Shown here: in pieces, positions 54,828 through 62,870 of the stretch | How the letters are laid out: each line of letters begins with the position of its first letter | How positions within the stretch are numbered: the stretch's first letter is position 1 | Source of the DNA: Ruminococcus sp. | GTDB taxonomy: Bacteria > Bacillota > Clostridia > Oscillospirales > Ruminococcaceae | Reading direction: 5' to 3' | Length of the DNA stretch: 64,000 nucleotides | Assembly: GCA_016290875.1 (NCBI GenBank) | Contig: JAEEVL010000014.1 | Coordinates: 1 to 64,000, forward strand | Made by a program: the position numbers and the translations under genes | The notes under the pieces: generated by a model | The model's input: only the letters and a program-made list of their open reading frames with translations | Database searches by the model: none | What the model was told of the DNA's origin: nothing

Positions 54828-55061
54828 ATGGGAGTCAGGAGCGAAAAGCGAAAGCTCAAAAAGGAAATAAAGGTCTGCATGCAGACAATTGAAGAGATCG
54901 AGAGAAAGCGTTCGAGATCTCAGTCTGCGCTTGTTCAGGCGGTGCTTCTCCAGGAAACTCCTGAAGAGAGTGACGTTGAGTGGTTCAACAAGTACACAGG
55001 CGAGATAACAGCCTGCCGTAATCATATGATCGAGCTTCAGAAGAAGCTGAAGTCACTTTAA
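54828..55061 (+). CDS. Small coiled-coil protein, last in the operon
   Basis: A 77-residue helical protein with two heptad stretches (KRKLKKEIKVCMQTIEEIERK, ACRNHMIELQKKL). Soluble and charged. Its start follows GAGGAG. The operon terminates just after it. Role unknown; possible adaptor or chaperone. Confidence 0.65.
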   Translation: MGVRSEKRKLKKEIKVCMQTIEEIERKRSRSQSALVQAVLLQETPEESDVEWFNKYTGEITACRNHMIELQKKLKSL

Positions 55062-55072
55062 AAGCAGCATAT

Positions 55073-55108
55073 CGGGCGGTGTGAAAACACTGCCCGTGTT
55101 ATTTTTAT
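55073..55108 (+). terminator. Terminator of the rightward fibre operon
   Basis: CGGGC-GGTGT-GAAA-ACACTGCCCG followed by TGTTATTTTT. Confidence 0.85.
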
Positions 55109-55117
55109 GTGTGTGTA

Positions 55118-55678
55118 TCATCGCGCTCTCACGTCGGCTATAAAGAGTATCACAGAGCCTATGAACAGCGGAAGCACAGCTGTTCCGGAGCGGATGACAA
55201 GCAGCAGGAGCAAAGCGGAAAAACACAGCTTGATTACGGCGAGGAGTCTTTCGGCAGCAGCTTCGGAGGGGCTGCCCGATGTGAAAAGAGCTATGACTGA
55301 GCCGCCGTCAAGCTGACGGTAGGGCAGGAGATTGTACAGAGCTGCTGCGAGATTCAGCACAGGAAAACTTCCACCGCAGTTAACAGCTTGCATGAGAAAA
55401 TACAAGAGAAGATTTGTTCCCGGACCGGCGAGCAGAATGAAGAGTTCTGTTACCACAGGCGAAAGGCAACTGCGCTGAGTCTTCATATGAATTCCGAAGC
55501 CTGTGATATCAGCGGAAACGACACGCTTTCCCGAGATAACGGCAGCAAAGATGTGGCCTGCTTCGTGAACGGCGCATACCGTGTAGAAATTCATAATAAG
55601 AATACTGTCACGCAGCAGGAACATGAGTGCATTGAATGCAAAAAACGAAAAATGCACTCTGATACGCGGCATTTTCAC
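55118..55678 (-). CDS. M50 (site-2-type) membrane protease
   Basis: A 186-residue polytopic protein with zinc motif HEAGH in the first membrane segment and the second M50 motif LLPYRQLDGG, the SpoIVFB/S2P arrangement. It should cut a membrane-embedded substrate. It lacks PDZ and CBS domains. GTG 55678 overlaps the TGA of the upstream small gene; ATG 55672 is an alternative start. The pairing with a small membrane protein recalls spoIVFA-spoIVFB but the partner has no M23 domain. Confidence 0.82.
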   Translation of the reverse strand: MKMPRIRVHFSFFAFNALMFLLRDSILIMNFYTVCAVHEAGHIFAAVISGKRVVSADITGFGIHMKTQRSCLSPVVTELFILLAGPGTNLLLYFLMQAVNCGGSFPVLNLAAALYNLLPYRQLDGGSVIALFTSGSPSEAAAERLLAVIKLCFSALLLLLVIRSGTAVLPLFIGSVILFIADVRAR

Positions 55679-55941
55679 AGGAGATTGCCTATCAGACCGA
55701 GCGGATTGGTGAAAAGCTCATTTTCGCTGGAAGAAAGAGACTTTATCAGCCTGAATACAGGATCGGCAGTTTCGGGTGCAAACAGGTGTGCGGCAAGCAG
55801 ACCGGCGGAAAGAAGTAAGCAAATAACTGCCTGCATTGCAACAGCATCATCTGATCTTTGTGAGCGCCTGCTGAAACGCTTTATAAGCTCGCTGTCGGAG
55901 ACAGTGATAGTTTCGTTTTCGGAATTCTGTTCATTATCCAT
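55675..55941 (-). CDS. Small single-pass membrane protein, M50 partner
   Basis: An 88-residue protein: acidic N-terminus, basic patch (RFSRRSQRSD), one membrane helix (AVICLLLSAGLLAAHLF) and a short outer tail. ATG 55941 follows AAAGGAG. It precedes the M50 gene with overlapping stop/start and could be its regulator or substrate. Confidence 0.65.
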   Translation of the reverse strand: MDNEQNSENETITVSDSELIKRFSRRSQRSDDAVAMQAVICLLLSAGLLAAHLFAPETADPVFRLIKSLSSSENELFTNPLGLIGNLL

Positions 55942-56012
55942 ATCATTCACTCCTTTTTTTGCTTTGTAAATAGTATGAGCGTCGGTACAATGATAGAACA
56001 TCTTCATTATGG

Positions 56013-56041
56013 TTGACAATGCCTGTCGGCGGTGATATAAT
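56013..56041 (+). promoter_or_regulatory. Promoter of the lipoprotein gene
   Basis: TTGACA (56013-56018), 17-bp spacer, TATAAT (56036-56041). Confidence 0.8.
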
Positions 56042-56081
56042 TATATTCGTCAGCTGAAAAAAGCTGCAAGGAGGATATGAA

Positions 56082-56702
56082 ATGAAAAGAGTTATAACAG
56101 CGGTAACTGCGGCTGTTCTGGCTGCGGCTGTATTTACAGCCTGCGGAAGCAATAACAGCAGCAGTGAGACCAAGAAGAATATACGTGTAGACGGTACAGC
56201 AGAGGAAGCTATTGAGGAAATGGTCAATCTGACATTCTTAGGCGGCGATGCTGATAAGTGCTATGAATATATGTACCCGGTAGTGCTTCTTGACCAGGTA
56301 AAGGCTGGCGGTGCATATAAAGCTCTTATAGACAGGTTCAAGCTGTCTCAGGATAAGATGATCAGTGATATGAAGCAGACTCCGGAATTCAAGGGCGTAA
56401 CTGCAACTATTGACATGACCGACGATCAGCTTGCGGCAGCAGCGAGATATTTCTCTGATGCGGCTTTACAGTTCGGTGTCACACTTGATCCTGACAGTAT
56501 TAATATCACAAAGGGCTGTGAAGTCCACTACGAATTCGTTGACTACAACGGCAAGGAAGATTCAGACGACAACGAGTGCATGGTTTATGTTGAGGGCGAC
56601 GGCTGGAAGAATATCTTCTACTCGGCAGCCGGTATCGAGGAGCGTTATCCTGATACTCAGAGCTCATCAGCAACGGAAAGCGTTTCTCAGGAAACTACCT
56701 GA
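56082..56702 (+). CDS. Lipoprotein of unknown function
   Basis: Lipobox FTAC (Cys near residue 21) after a signal peptide; mature part about 185 residues, with EEMVNLTFLGGDADKCYEYM and a C-terminal WKNIFYSAAG strand similar to NTF2-like or DUF4878-type outer lipoproteins of Firmicutes. I assign no function. SD AAGGAGG; single gene with its own promoter and a terminator at 56730. Confidence 0.75.
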   Translation: MKRVITAVTAAVLAAAVFTACGSNNSSSETKKNIRVDGTAEEAIEEMVNLTFLGGDADKCYEYMYPVVLLDQVKAGGAYKALIDRFKLSQDKMISDMKQTPEFKGVTATIDMTDDQLAAAARYFSDAALQFGVTLDPDSINITKGCEVHYEFVDYNGKEDSDDNECMVYVEGDGWKNIFYSAAGIEERYPDTQSSSATESVSQETT

Positions 56703-56729
56703 GTGGCTCGGATAATACGATCATTTATT

Positions 56730-56756
56730 AGCAGGACCTGACGGTCCTGCTTTTTC
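56730..56756 (+). terminator. Terminator after the lipoprotein gene
   Basis: AGCAGGACC (56730-56738) pairs with GGTCCTGCT (56743-56751), then T run. Confidence 0.9.
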
Positions 56757-56762
56757 TTATAC

Positions 56763-56813
56763 TTGACAAATGACGTAAAATGTGGTAAAATATGAAATCG
56801 AAACTCATTTTCA
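56763..56813 (+). promoter_or_regulatory. zur-znu promoter and possible Zur operator
   Basis: TTGACA (56763-56768), 17-bp spacer, TAAAAT (56786-56791). Just downstream TGAAA (56793-56797) and TTTCA (56809-56813) form an imperfect dyad placed where a Fur-family repressor would block transcription. Confidence 0.6.
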
Positions 56814-56827
56814 ATTTGGAGGGCGAA

Positions 56828-57250
56828 ATGAAACGCGAATCCGGTTATAATACAAAACAGAAAGAGAAATTGCTTGAATATCTTATCGAAAACAAGGACA
56901 AGCACGTAAATGTTCAGACGATAAGCGCTTACATGGCGAGTGAAGGCATTTCTCTCGGTACTGCGACAATATACCGCAGGCTCGATAAGCTGGTGGAACA
57001 GGGTATCGTCCGCAAGTATGTAATAGACGGCAAGACAGGTGCTTGCTACCAGTATATAGATGAAGATGGCGACTGCTCAACGCATTTTCACCTCAAATGT
57101 GTAAAATGCGAGAAACTCATCCATATCGACTGCGGTCATTTAAAGGGCATCAGCAGCCATATAGCTGAACATCACGGCTTTATCGTAGACTCCTCAAAGA
57201 CCGTGTTTTACGGTATTTGTGCTGAATGTGCAGGAGTGGACAGCGAATGA
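56828..57250 (+). CDS. zur: Fur-family regulator, probably Zur
   Basis: A 140-residue Fur-family protein: winged HTH (LGTATIYRRLDKLVEQGIV), HFHLKCVKC and CAEC structural zinc Cys pairs, and HHGF. Zinc uptake genes follow directly, which favours Zur over Fur or PerR. It would repress the operon when zinc is plentiful. ATG 56828 follows GGAGGG; an upstream ATG at 56792 is in the operator region. Stop overlaps the znuA start (ATGA). Confidence 0.85.
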   Translation: MKRESGYNTKQKEKLLEYLIENKDKHVNVQTISAYMASEGISLGTATIYRRLDKLVEQGIVRKYVIDGKTGACYQYIDEDGDCSTHFHLKCVKCEKLIHIDCGHLKGISSHIAEHHGFIVDSSKTVFYGICAECAGVDSE

Positions 57251-58296
57251 GAAGACGTATAATATGTATGCTGACAGCTGTTGTTATCTTTACCGTGTCC
57301 ATGCTCTGTGGATGTGTGCTGGAGCCGATAAACAGGAACGGCAAGCTGTCAATAGTAACGACTTGCTTTCCGCCGTATGACTTCACAAGGGCAGTAACAG
57401 GAGATTCAGCGGATATAACCATGCTGCTCCAGGCGGGAGCCGAGGCTCATTCCTATGAACCTGTACCGCTTGATATAGCAAAGATACAGAACTGTGACGT
57501 CTTCGTCTATGTAGGCGGCGAAGGCGAAGTCTGGGTGGATAAGATACTTGACTCTATTGACACCTCTGACATTGAGATAATACGTCTTTTCGACTTTGTT
57601 GATCCTCTTGAAGAAGAGGAAGTCGAGGGCGCTTCACCGAACGGTCATAAGCATCATCACCATGAGGGCGAAGATCACGATGAAGATGAATGTGATGATG
57701 AAGACTGTGATGAACACCACCACGATGATGAAGAGGACGGCGAGTACGATGAGCATATCTGGACATCACCGCGCAATGCCATGCTCTGCGTTGAGGGCAT
57801 ACAAGCCGCTATGACAAGCGCGTTTCCGGAGAATGAGGAACTTTACCATTCAAACAGCTTCACATATTGTGAAAAACTCAGTGCGCTTGATACAGCTTTC
57901 CGTGAAATGTCCGAAGGTACACCGAACCATACTATCATAGTCGGAGACCGCTTCCCGTTCAGGTATCTTGCACACGATTACGGTCTGAAATACTATGCTG
58001 CGTTCAGCGGATGCAGCTCTGAATCCGAGCCGTCGGTCTACACAATGGCTTACCTGATAGACAAGCTGCTCGAAGAGGACAACAACTATGTCTTTTACCT
58101 TGAATTTTCAACAAAGAAGCTCGCTGAAAAGTTGAGCGATGCAACAGGTGCGCATATGCTCCGCCTGCATTCTTGTCACAATGTCTCGAAGTCCGACTTC
58201 CGCAACGGTGTGACATACATTGATCTGATGGAAGAAAACTTTAAAAATATCCAGGAGGCGCTGTATTGGAAACTATTCTCGAATGTAAAAACATGA
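57247..58296 (+). CDS. znuA: Zinc ABC transporter substrate-binding lipoprotein
   Basis: Lipobox LCGC near residue 18, then a cluster A-I (ZnuA/TroA) binding protein: TTCFPPYDFTRAVTGD, AEAHSYEP (first His ligand), the His/Asp/Glu-rich loop at about 134-163 typical of zinc-binding members, EHIWTSPRN, and GDRFPFRYLAHDYGL. It captures zinc outside the membrane for ZnuB/ZnuC. It overlaps both its neighbours (4 bp with zur, 31 bp with znuC). Confidence 0.9.
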   Translation: MRRRIICMLTAVVIFTVSMLCGCVLEPINRNGKLSIVTTCFPPYDFTRAVTGDSADITMLLQAGAEAHSYEPVPLDIAKIQNCDVFVYVGGEGEVWVDKILDSIDTSDIEIIRLFDFVDPLEEEEVEGASPNGHKHHHHEGEDHDEDECDDEDCDEHHHDDEEDGEYDEHIWTSPRNAMLCVEGIQAAMTSAFPENEELYHSNSFTYCEKLSALDTAFREMSEGTPNHTIIVGDRFPFRYLAHDYGLKYYAAFSGCSSESEPSVYTMAYLIDKLLEEDNNYVFYLEFSTKKLAEKLSDATGAHMLRLHSCHNVSKSDFRNGVTYIDLMEENFKNIQEALYWKLFSNVKT

Positions 58297-58976
58297 TCGC
58301 CAGCTATGACGGCGTAAAGGTGCTGAATTCCCTGTCTTTCTCTATAAAGGAGGGCGAATTTCTCGCTATCCTCGGCGAGAACGGCTCAGGAAAAAGCACT
58401 CTGATAAAGTGTCTGCTCGGAATAAAGCAGCTCGACAGCGGAACAATAACAATGAGCGACGGTCTGAAGCCAACTGATATAGGCTATCTTCCGCAGCACA
58501 CAAATCTTCAGAAAGGCTTCCCGGCAACTGTAAGCGAGGTAGTCATTTCGGGCTGTCTTGGTAGAAGAGGTTTCCGCCCGTTCTATTCGCCGGCAGAGAA
58601 GAAGATTGCCCGTGACGCCATGGAAAGGCTCGGAATAGCTGATCTTGCAAAGAGAAGCTGCCGTGAGCTTTCAGGCGGACAGCAGCAGAGAATGTTCCTT
58701 GCAAGGGCGATGTGCGCCGCAAAGAAGCTGCTTCTGCTTGACGAGCCGGTAACAGGACTTGATCCGAATGCGCAGGAGGAGATGTACTCCCTTATCACGG
58801 AACTCAATCAGAAGGACGGAATGACAGTCATTATGGTTTCACACGACGTTGTGAAGTCTGTTGACTGTGCTGACCGTATACTCTGCCTTTGCAGCAGCGA
58901 CCACAGCTTTTTTGGTACACCCGAGGAATATGTTGGTTCGCATCTCGGTAGTAAATTCTTAGGAGGAGCAAAATGA
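58266..58976 (+). CDS. znuC: Zinc ABC transporter ATPase
   Basis: ABC ATPase of 236 residues: Walker A GENGSGKST, signature LSGGQQQRMFLARA, Walker B LLLLDEPVTGLD, switch SHDVV. TTG start 58266 is preceded by AGGAGG at 8 bases and lies inside the end of znuA. It powers zinc import with the permease. Confidence 0.92.
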   Translation: METILECKNMIASYDGVKVLNSLSFSIKEGEFLAILGENGSGKSTLIKCLLGIKQLDSGTITMSDGLKPTDIGYLPQHTNLQKGFPATVSEVVISGCLGRRGFRPFYSPAEKKIARDAMERLGIADLAKRSCRELSGGQQQRMFLARAMCAAKKLLLLDEPVTGLDPNAQEEMYSLITELNQKDGMTVIMVSHDVVKSVDCADRILCLCSSDHSFFGTPEEYVGSHLGSKFLGGAK

Positions 58977-59812
58977 ACGAGAATATAAGACTTATGTTTA
59001 CGCCGGAATTCTTCGGAGCGATACTTCTTCCGGCACTTATCGGCGGCATAGCAGTAACAATATGCTCGTCGCTGCTTGGCGTAACGCTCGTTCTGAAGCG
59101 CTATTCGATGATAGGCGACGGACTTTCGCATATCGGTTACGGAGCACTCTCAGTAGCAGCTGTAATGAATCTTGCACCGCTCAAGGTAGCACTTCCGGTA
59201 GTCATAGTAGCGGCATTCATACTGCTTCGTCTGAGCGAGAGCAGTAAGCTCAGCGGCGATTCTGCGATAGCTCTGTTTTCTACAACAGCTCTTGCCGCCG
59301 GCATACTCGTGTCGTCAAAGGCTGGTCTTACCAATGATGTCAGCCATTATATGTTCGGAAGCATACTTGCGATGAGCAAGAGTGATGTGATACTGAGCGC
59401 TGTTCTTTCAGTGATAGTGATATTCACATTCATATTCCTGTATAACCGCATTTTCTCAGTCACATTTGATGAGAACTTTGCCCGTGCGACCGGTGTGAAT
59501 GCAGGTATGTACAATATGGTATTTGCCATACTGACAGCTGTGACAGTTGTCCTTGGCATGATGATGATGGGAGCTCTGCTTATATCGAGCCTTATCGTTA
59601 TCCCCACGATCACAGCAATGCAGATATGCAACAGCTTCAAGGGCGTTGTACTGACATCGGGAGCAGTATCGGTAGCGAGCTTCCTTATCGGAATGATGAT
59701 TTCACTGCTTTTCAATACAGCTCCCGGAGCGAGCATTGTTATCATTAATGTTGTATTTTTTCTCATATTCTCGTCTCTTGGCAGGATCATGAGACGCTCG
59801 GGTAAAGCTTGA
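58973..59812 (+). CDS. znuB: Zinc ABC transporter permease
   Basis: A 279-residue polytopic permease of the ABC-3 family (about seven to eight membrane segments; GDGLSHIGYGALSVA and GMMMMGALLISSLIVIP motifs). ATGA overlap with znuC. Last gene of the zinc operon. Confidence 0.92.
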   Translation: MNENIRLMFTPEFFGAILLPALIGGIAVTICSSLLGVTLVLKRYSMIGDGLSHIGYGALSVAAVMNLAPLKVALPVVIVAAFILLRLSESSKLSGDSAIALFSTTALAAGILVSSKAGLTNDVSHYMFGSILAMSKSDVILSAVLSVIVIFTFIFLYNRIFSVTFDENFARATGVNAGMYNMVFAILTAVTVVLGMMMMGALLISSLIVIPTITAMQICNSFKGVVLTSGAVSVASFLIGMMISLLFNTAPGASIVIINVVFFLIFSSLGRIMRRSGKA

Positions 59813-59891
59813 CCTCTTCTGAGCCGTCGTCCGGTACTGGAGTCTTGACAGAGCTTCCGGGGACATAAATTTTAACATCGTCATCAGGCAT
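59787..59891 (-). CDS. 34-residue peptide, SD in a hairpin
   Basis: MPDDDVKIYVPGSSVKTP, ending KLYPSVS: a small acidic soluble peptide. It has an excellent SD (GGAGGTGAT, 6 bases before ATG 59891) although it is far below usual gene size, and overlaps the end of znuB in antisense for 26 bp. On the minus strand CTCCG-CGG and CCG-CGGAG (about 59900-59934) form a hairpin that buries part of the SD. Function unknown. Confidence 0.55.
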   Translation of the reverse strand: MPDDDVKIYVPGSSVKTPVPDDGSEEVKLYPSVS

Positions 59892-59955
59892 AATTATCAC
59901 CTCCGCGGTATTATTATAACCGCCGGAGATGTGATTATACATGGGAGAAATGAAA

Positions 59956-60438
59956 ATGAGAACTCTGAAAGCTGTCCTGATATACCTTGCTGCGGACGTG
60001 CTATGTATGTTCATAAATATAACGTTTTCGGCTTTTCATAATGCGCTGTTCCGTATGCTATGCTCTGTATGTACGGCAGGAATAATGCTTGCGCTGATCG
60101 GCAACTATGCTCTTTCTTCGGCAGCATCTGACGCAAAGGCGGAAAGAACTTCCGGAAGCAGAAAAAGCATCGGGGCTTTATGTGATATATGCGGTATTTT
60201 GGCTGTACCTGTGCTCAGCTGGGGAGTGCTTTTAGCTTCACTGGGAGGCAGTTTTGATTTTTACCGCTGGCATAAAGTGCTGAATGGCGGTTTTCTGCGA
60301 ATGATCAATTTTATCGAGCCTGATGCTTCATCATCTGCGGTGAGTATGACAGAGGCTTTGCTTATGCTGCCGTTTGTACTGATACCGGTTGCTGCTTATA
60401 CGGCAGTATATATGACAGCCAGGTCGAAAAGTCAATAA
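59956..60438 (+). CDS. Four-helix membrane protein, unknown
   Basis: About 160 residues with four membrane segments (AVLIYLAADVLCMFI, MLCSVCTAGIMLALIGNYAL, CDICGILAVPVLSWGVLLA, EALLMLPFVLIPVAAYTAVYM). Unknown family. ATG 59956 follows GGGAG at 8 bases; upstream ATGs at 59941 and 59950 are possible. Confidence 0.65.
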   Translation: MRTLKAVLIYLAADVLCMFINITFSAFHNALFRMLCSVCTAGIMLALIGNYALSSAASDAKAERTSGSRKSIGALCDICGILAVPVLSWGVLLASLGGSFDFYRWHKVLNGGFLRMINFIEPDASSSAVSMTEALLMLPFVLIPVAAYTAVYMTARSKSQ

Positions 60439-60445
60439 AGTTCTG

Positions 60446-60478
60446 AAAACGTCCTGTGGGGCGTTTTGTTTTTGGGAT
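60446..60478 (+). terminator. Weak terminator
   Basis: AAAACG-TCC-TGTG-GGG-CGTTTT then GTTTTTG. Confidence 0.6.
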
Positions 60479-60517
60479 AAGAAAAGATTGCTTATCATCA
60501 GTATTTTCTGTCTTTTC

Positions 60518-60546
60518 TTGACAATATACCGTATATGTGGTAAGAT
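60518..60546 (+). promoter_or_regulatory. Promoter of the zinc-ribbon/AEC operon
   Basis: TTGACA (60518-60523), 17-bp spacer, TAAGAT (60541-60546). Confidence 0.75.
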
Positions 60547-60578
60547 TATTAATGAAATTATTGCCAGGAGGTCTAATT

Positions 60579-61421
60579 ATGCCATTTTGCAGATTTTGTG
60601 GAAAAGAACTTAGCGAGGGAGAGAAGTGTACCTGTACTGTTCCGGTAGCCGCTAATGCACCCTCAGCTTCAACAAGCACTACGCCGGGATATGATCCTGC
60701 GTTCGGAGGCGGTTCTACACCTTTTCAGGTGAAAAAGGACAATAGTCTCCGTACCAAGCTAATCCTGATAGGCGGAGGTTTTGCGACACTTATATTACTG
60801 ACAATACTTATCATTTTTATCTACAATCATACCGGCCCGAGAAAGGTCGCACGCGATTTCTCAAAGACCATGTTCAGTTCGAGCGGCGGTAAGGATTTTT
60901 ACTCGATGACTCTGCCGGATGACGCGTACAGCGCTCTGAAGGGGAATAAGCGCGATGCTATGGTCGACGAGTATAACGATACCGTAGAAGAACTCAAGGA
61001 AGATTATAAGGTCAAAGTAAAGAAAGTTAAGCAGGGCAAGAAGCTCAGCGGCACTGAGCTCGATGGTGCTGAGATATTCTTTGCTCAGAATGCGGGACAG
61101 TATATACGCTCATTCAAAAATGAGGAGTTCAAGGCTAAAAAGGGATATATCTTCAAGATCACTTACAAGGTCAAGGACAAGGAGACCAAGGATACCGAAA
61201 CAACAAGCAAAGAGATTGCTGTTGTTAAGTTCAAAGGTGAGGGATGGAAGGTACTGGTACCTGACGTTGATGATGATATATCCGTTAAAAAGTTCCTCAG
61301 GAATCTCGGCGACAGCAGTTCGTATGATGAAGATGATGATGACGAAGACGAAGACGAAGATGATGATGATGACTATGATGATGACGATGACGATGACCCC
61401 TATATGTCATTCAGATTCTAA
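60579..61421 (+). CDS. Zinc-ribbon single-pass membrane protein with poly-acidic tail
   Basis: N-terminal zinc ribbon (FCRFCGKELSEGEKCTC), a linker, one membrane helix (LILIGGGFATLILLTILIIFIY), an outer NTF2/DUF4878-like domain (about 95-245) and a C-terminal run of about 35 Asp/Glu residues, then YMSFRF. The acidic tail may bind Ca or other cations. Function unknown. Start follows AGGAGG. Confidence 0.7.
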   Translation: MPFCRFCGKELSEGEKCTCTVPVAANAPSASTSTTPGYDPAFGGGSTPFQVKKDNSLRTKLILIGGGFATLILLTILIIFIYNHTGPRKVARDFSKTMFSSSGGKDFYSMTLPDDAYSALKGNKRDAMVDEYNDTVEELKEDYKVKVKKVKQGKKLSGTELDGAEIFFAQNAGQYIRSFKNEEFKAKKGYIFKITYKVKDKETKDTETTSKEIAVVKFKGEGWKVLVPDVDDDISVKKFLRNLGDSSSYDEDDDDEDEDEDDDDDYDDDDDDDPYMSFRF

Positions 61422-61432
61422 GGAGGATACGT

Positions 61433-61681
61433 ATGGCTTACTGTATTTTCTGTGGAAAAGAAACCGATAACGGTACAACTTGTCCCGAATGTGCGGCAAA
61501 GGCAGCCGAAGCTCAGCCGCAGACAGCTCCTGCTGAGACAGTTCAGCCGGCAGAAGCCGCAGCAGCACCGGTTGCTGTACCGGCTGTAAAGGAAAAGGTA
61601 AATAAGGCGATCGTTGCGATGCTCTCACTTCTTGGAGTGTTCGCAGTTATGACTGCCGTAGTGATAGGAATTTTCATCTGA
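61433..61681 (+). CDS. Small zinc-ribbon membrane protein
   Basis: 82 residues: zinc ribbon (YCIFCGKE, CPECAAK), Ala/Pro/Glu linker, one membrane helix (AIVAMLSLLGVFAVMTAVVIGIFI). Related in design to its neighbour upstream. SD AAGGAGG. Its TGA overlaps the next ATG (TGATG). Confidence 0.7.
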   Translation: MAYCIFCGKETDNGTTCPECAAKAAEAQPQTAPAETVQPAEAAAAPVAVPAVKEKVNKAIVAMLSLLGVFAVMTAVVIGIFI

Positions 61682-62619
61682 TGGCAGAAACAATACTCAG
61701 ACAGACCATTATCATGCTCATGCTGATAATGGTCGGTGTTTTATGTTCAAAAACTAAGCTCATAAGCAAGGAGACTAACAAGGAACTCTCCGGATTCGTG
61801 CTTCAGGTGGTCAATCCGGCGATGATATTTATGTCGTATCAGACCGATTACCGCTCTGAACTCGTTGAAAACCTGCTTATGACATTTATACTGTCAATAG
61901 CGGCTCTTGCGGTAATAGCGGCCGCTGCATACATATTCATACGCCGCAAAGAGGGGAGAGACACAGAGATAGAACGCTTCTCAGCTATCTACTCAAACTG
62001 CGGATTTATGGGAATACCACTTATGAACGCCCTGTTCGGTATGGAGGGCGTTTTTTATCTGACCGCTTTTATTTCCGTGTTCAACATCAGCGTGTGGACT
62101 CAGGGAATAGTACTCATATCAGGCGAAAGGGATATGAAGAAGGTCGTAAAGGTATTCTATTCACCGACTATGATAGCGATAGCGCTTGGAATGCTGTCGT
62201 TCTTCCTCAGGATAAGGATGCCGTCTGTACCTGCAAAGGCTGTTGACTATGTCGCAGAGCTCAATACTCCGCTCGCAATGATAGTTTCAGGTGTCACCAT
62301 AGCTGATACGAATGTGGTGAAGTTGCTGAAGAAGCCATCGGTATACTATGTTACTTTCATGAGGCTTCTGCTGATACCTATGATAGTCACATTATCAGTT
62401 GTACCGCTTCCGGTAGATGAGAAAGTTAAGATGACAGTGATAGTCGCTGCATCAGCTCCGCCGGCTGCGATGTGTACTCTCCAATGTATCAGATATGGAC
62501 GAAATTCGCTTTACGCATCAGAGATATTTGCTTTTGGTACGATCCTTTCAGTTGGCTCTCTGCCGTTGATAGTTCGAGTAGCAGAGAATTTAACAAATTT
62601 GATAGATAGAGTTTGTTAA
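61681..62619 (+). CDS. AEC-family (auxin efflux carrier-like) transporter
   Basis: A 312-residue, ten-helix AEC permease: NKELSGFVLQVVNPAMIF, SNCGFMGIPLMNALFG and LNTPLAMIVSGVTIAD are family hallmarks. Bacterial members export malate, amino acids or related anions; the substrate here is not clear. Confidence 0.88.
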   Translation: MAETILRQTIIMLMLIMVGVLCSKTKLISKETNKELSGFVLQVVNPAMIFMSYQTDYRSELVENLLMTFILSIAALAVIAAAAYIFIRRKEGRDTEIERFSAIYSNCGFMGIPLMNALFGMEGVFYLTAFISVFNISVWTQGIVLISGERDMKKVVKVFYSPTMIAIALGMLSFFLRIRMPSVPAKAVDYVAELNTPLAMIVSGVTIADTNVVKLLKKPSVYYVTFMRLLLIPMIVTLSVVPLPVDEKVKMTVIVAASAPPAAMCTLQCIRYGRNSLYASEIFAFGTILSVGSLPLIVRVAENLTNLIDRVC

Positions 62620-62715
62620 AAGTGCTGATTTTAAGAATTTTTGCGTTATACTGTTTTATTTTTATCAGAAATGTGTTATAATATATATGTGTACTGAAGA
62701 TAAAAATTCAGGTCA

Positions 62716-62821
62716 GGCTTAACCGTATAGGCAGCTAAGCCGAATTGCGCAGCACTTAGGCAGTTTGGTGAAAAAGTATCGGGTACAGCTTCGTTTCACA
62801 TCATTGGATACTTTGTTATCC
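62716..62821 (+). promoter_or_regulatory. Leader of the ROK gene with possible H-type pseudoknot
   Basis: GGCTTA/TAAGCC (62716-62721, 62736-62741) is a hairpin. GTGAAA/TTTCAC (62768-62773, 62794-62799) and AAGTATC/GATACTT (62774-62780, 62807-62813) interleave as an H-type pseudoknot, and GGATA/TATCC (62806-62810, 62817-62821) competes. A -10-like TATAAT lies upstream near 62679. No known class is recognised. Confidence 0.45.
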
Positions 62822-62870
62822 GCAGGGCAAAAAAACAGCGCCCAATCTATAAAGAATAGGAGTGTATTTC

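Noticed and set aside
57554..57814. His- or Met-rich frames over the ZnuA His loop
   Set aside because: Shadow frames of the GAT/CAC repeats in znuA.
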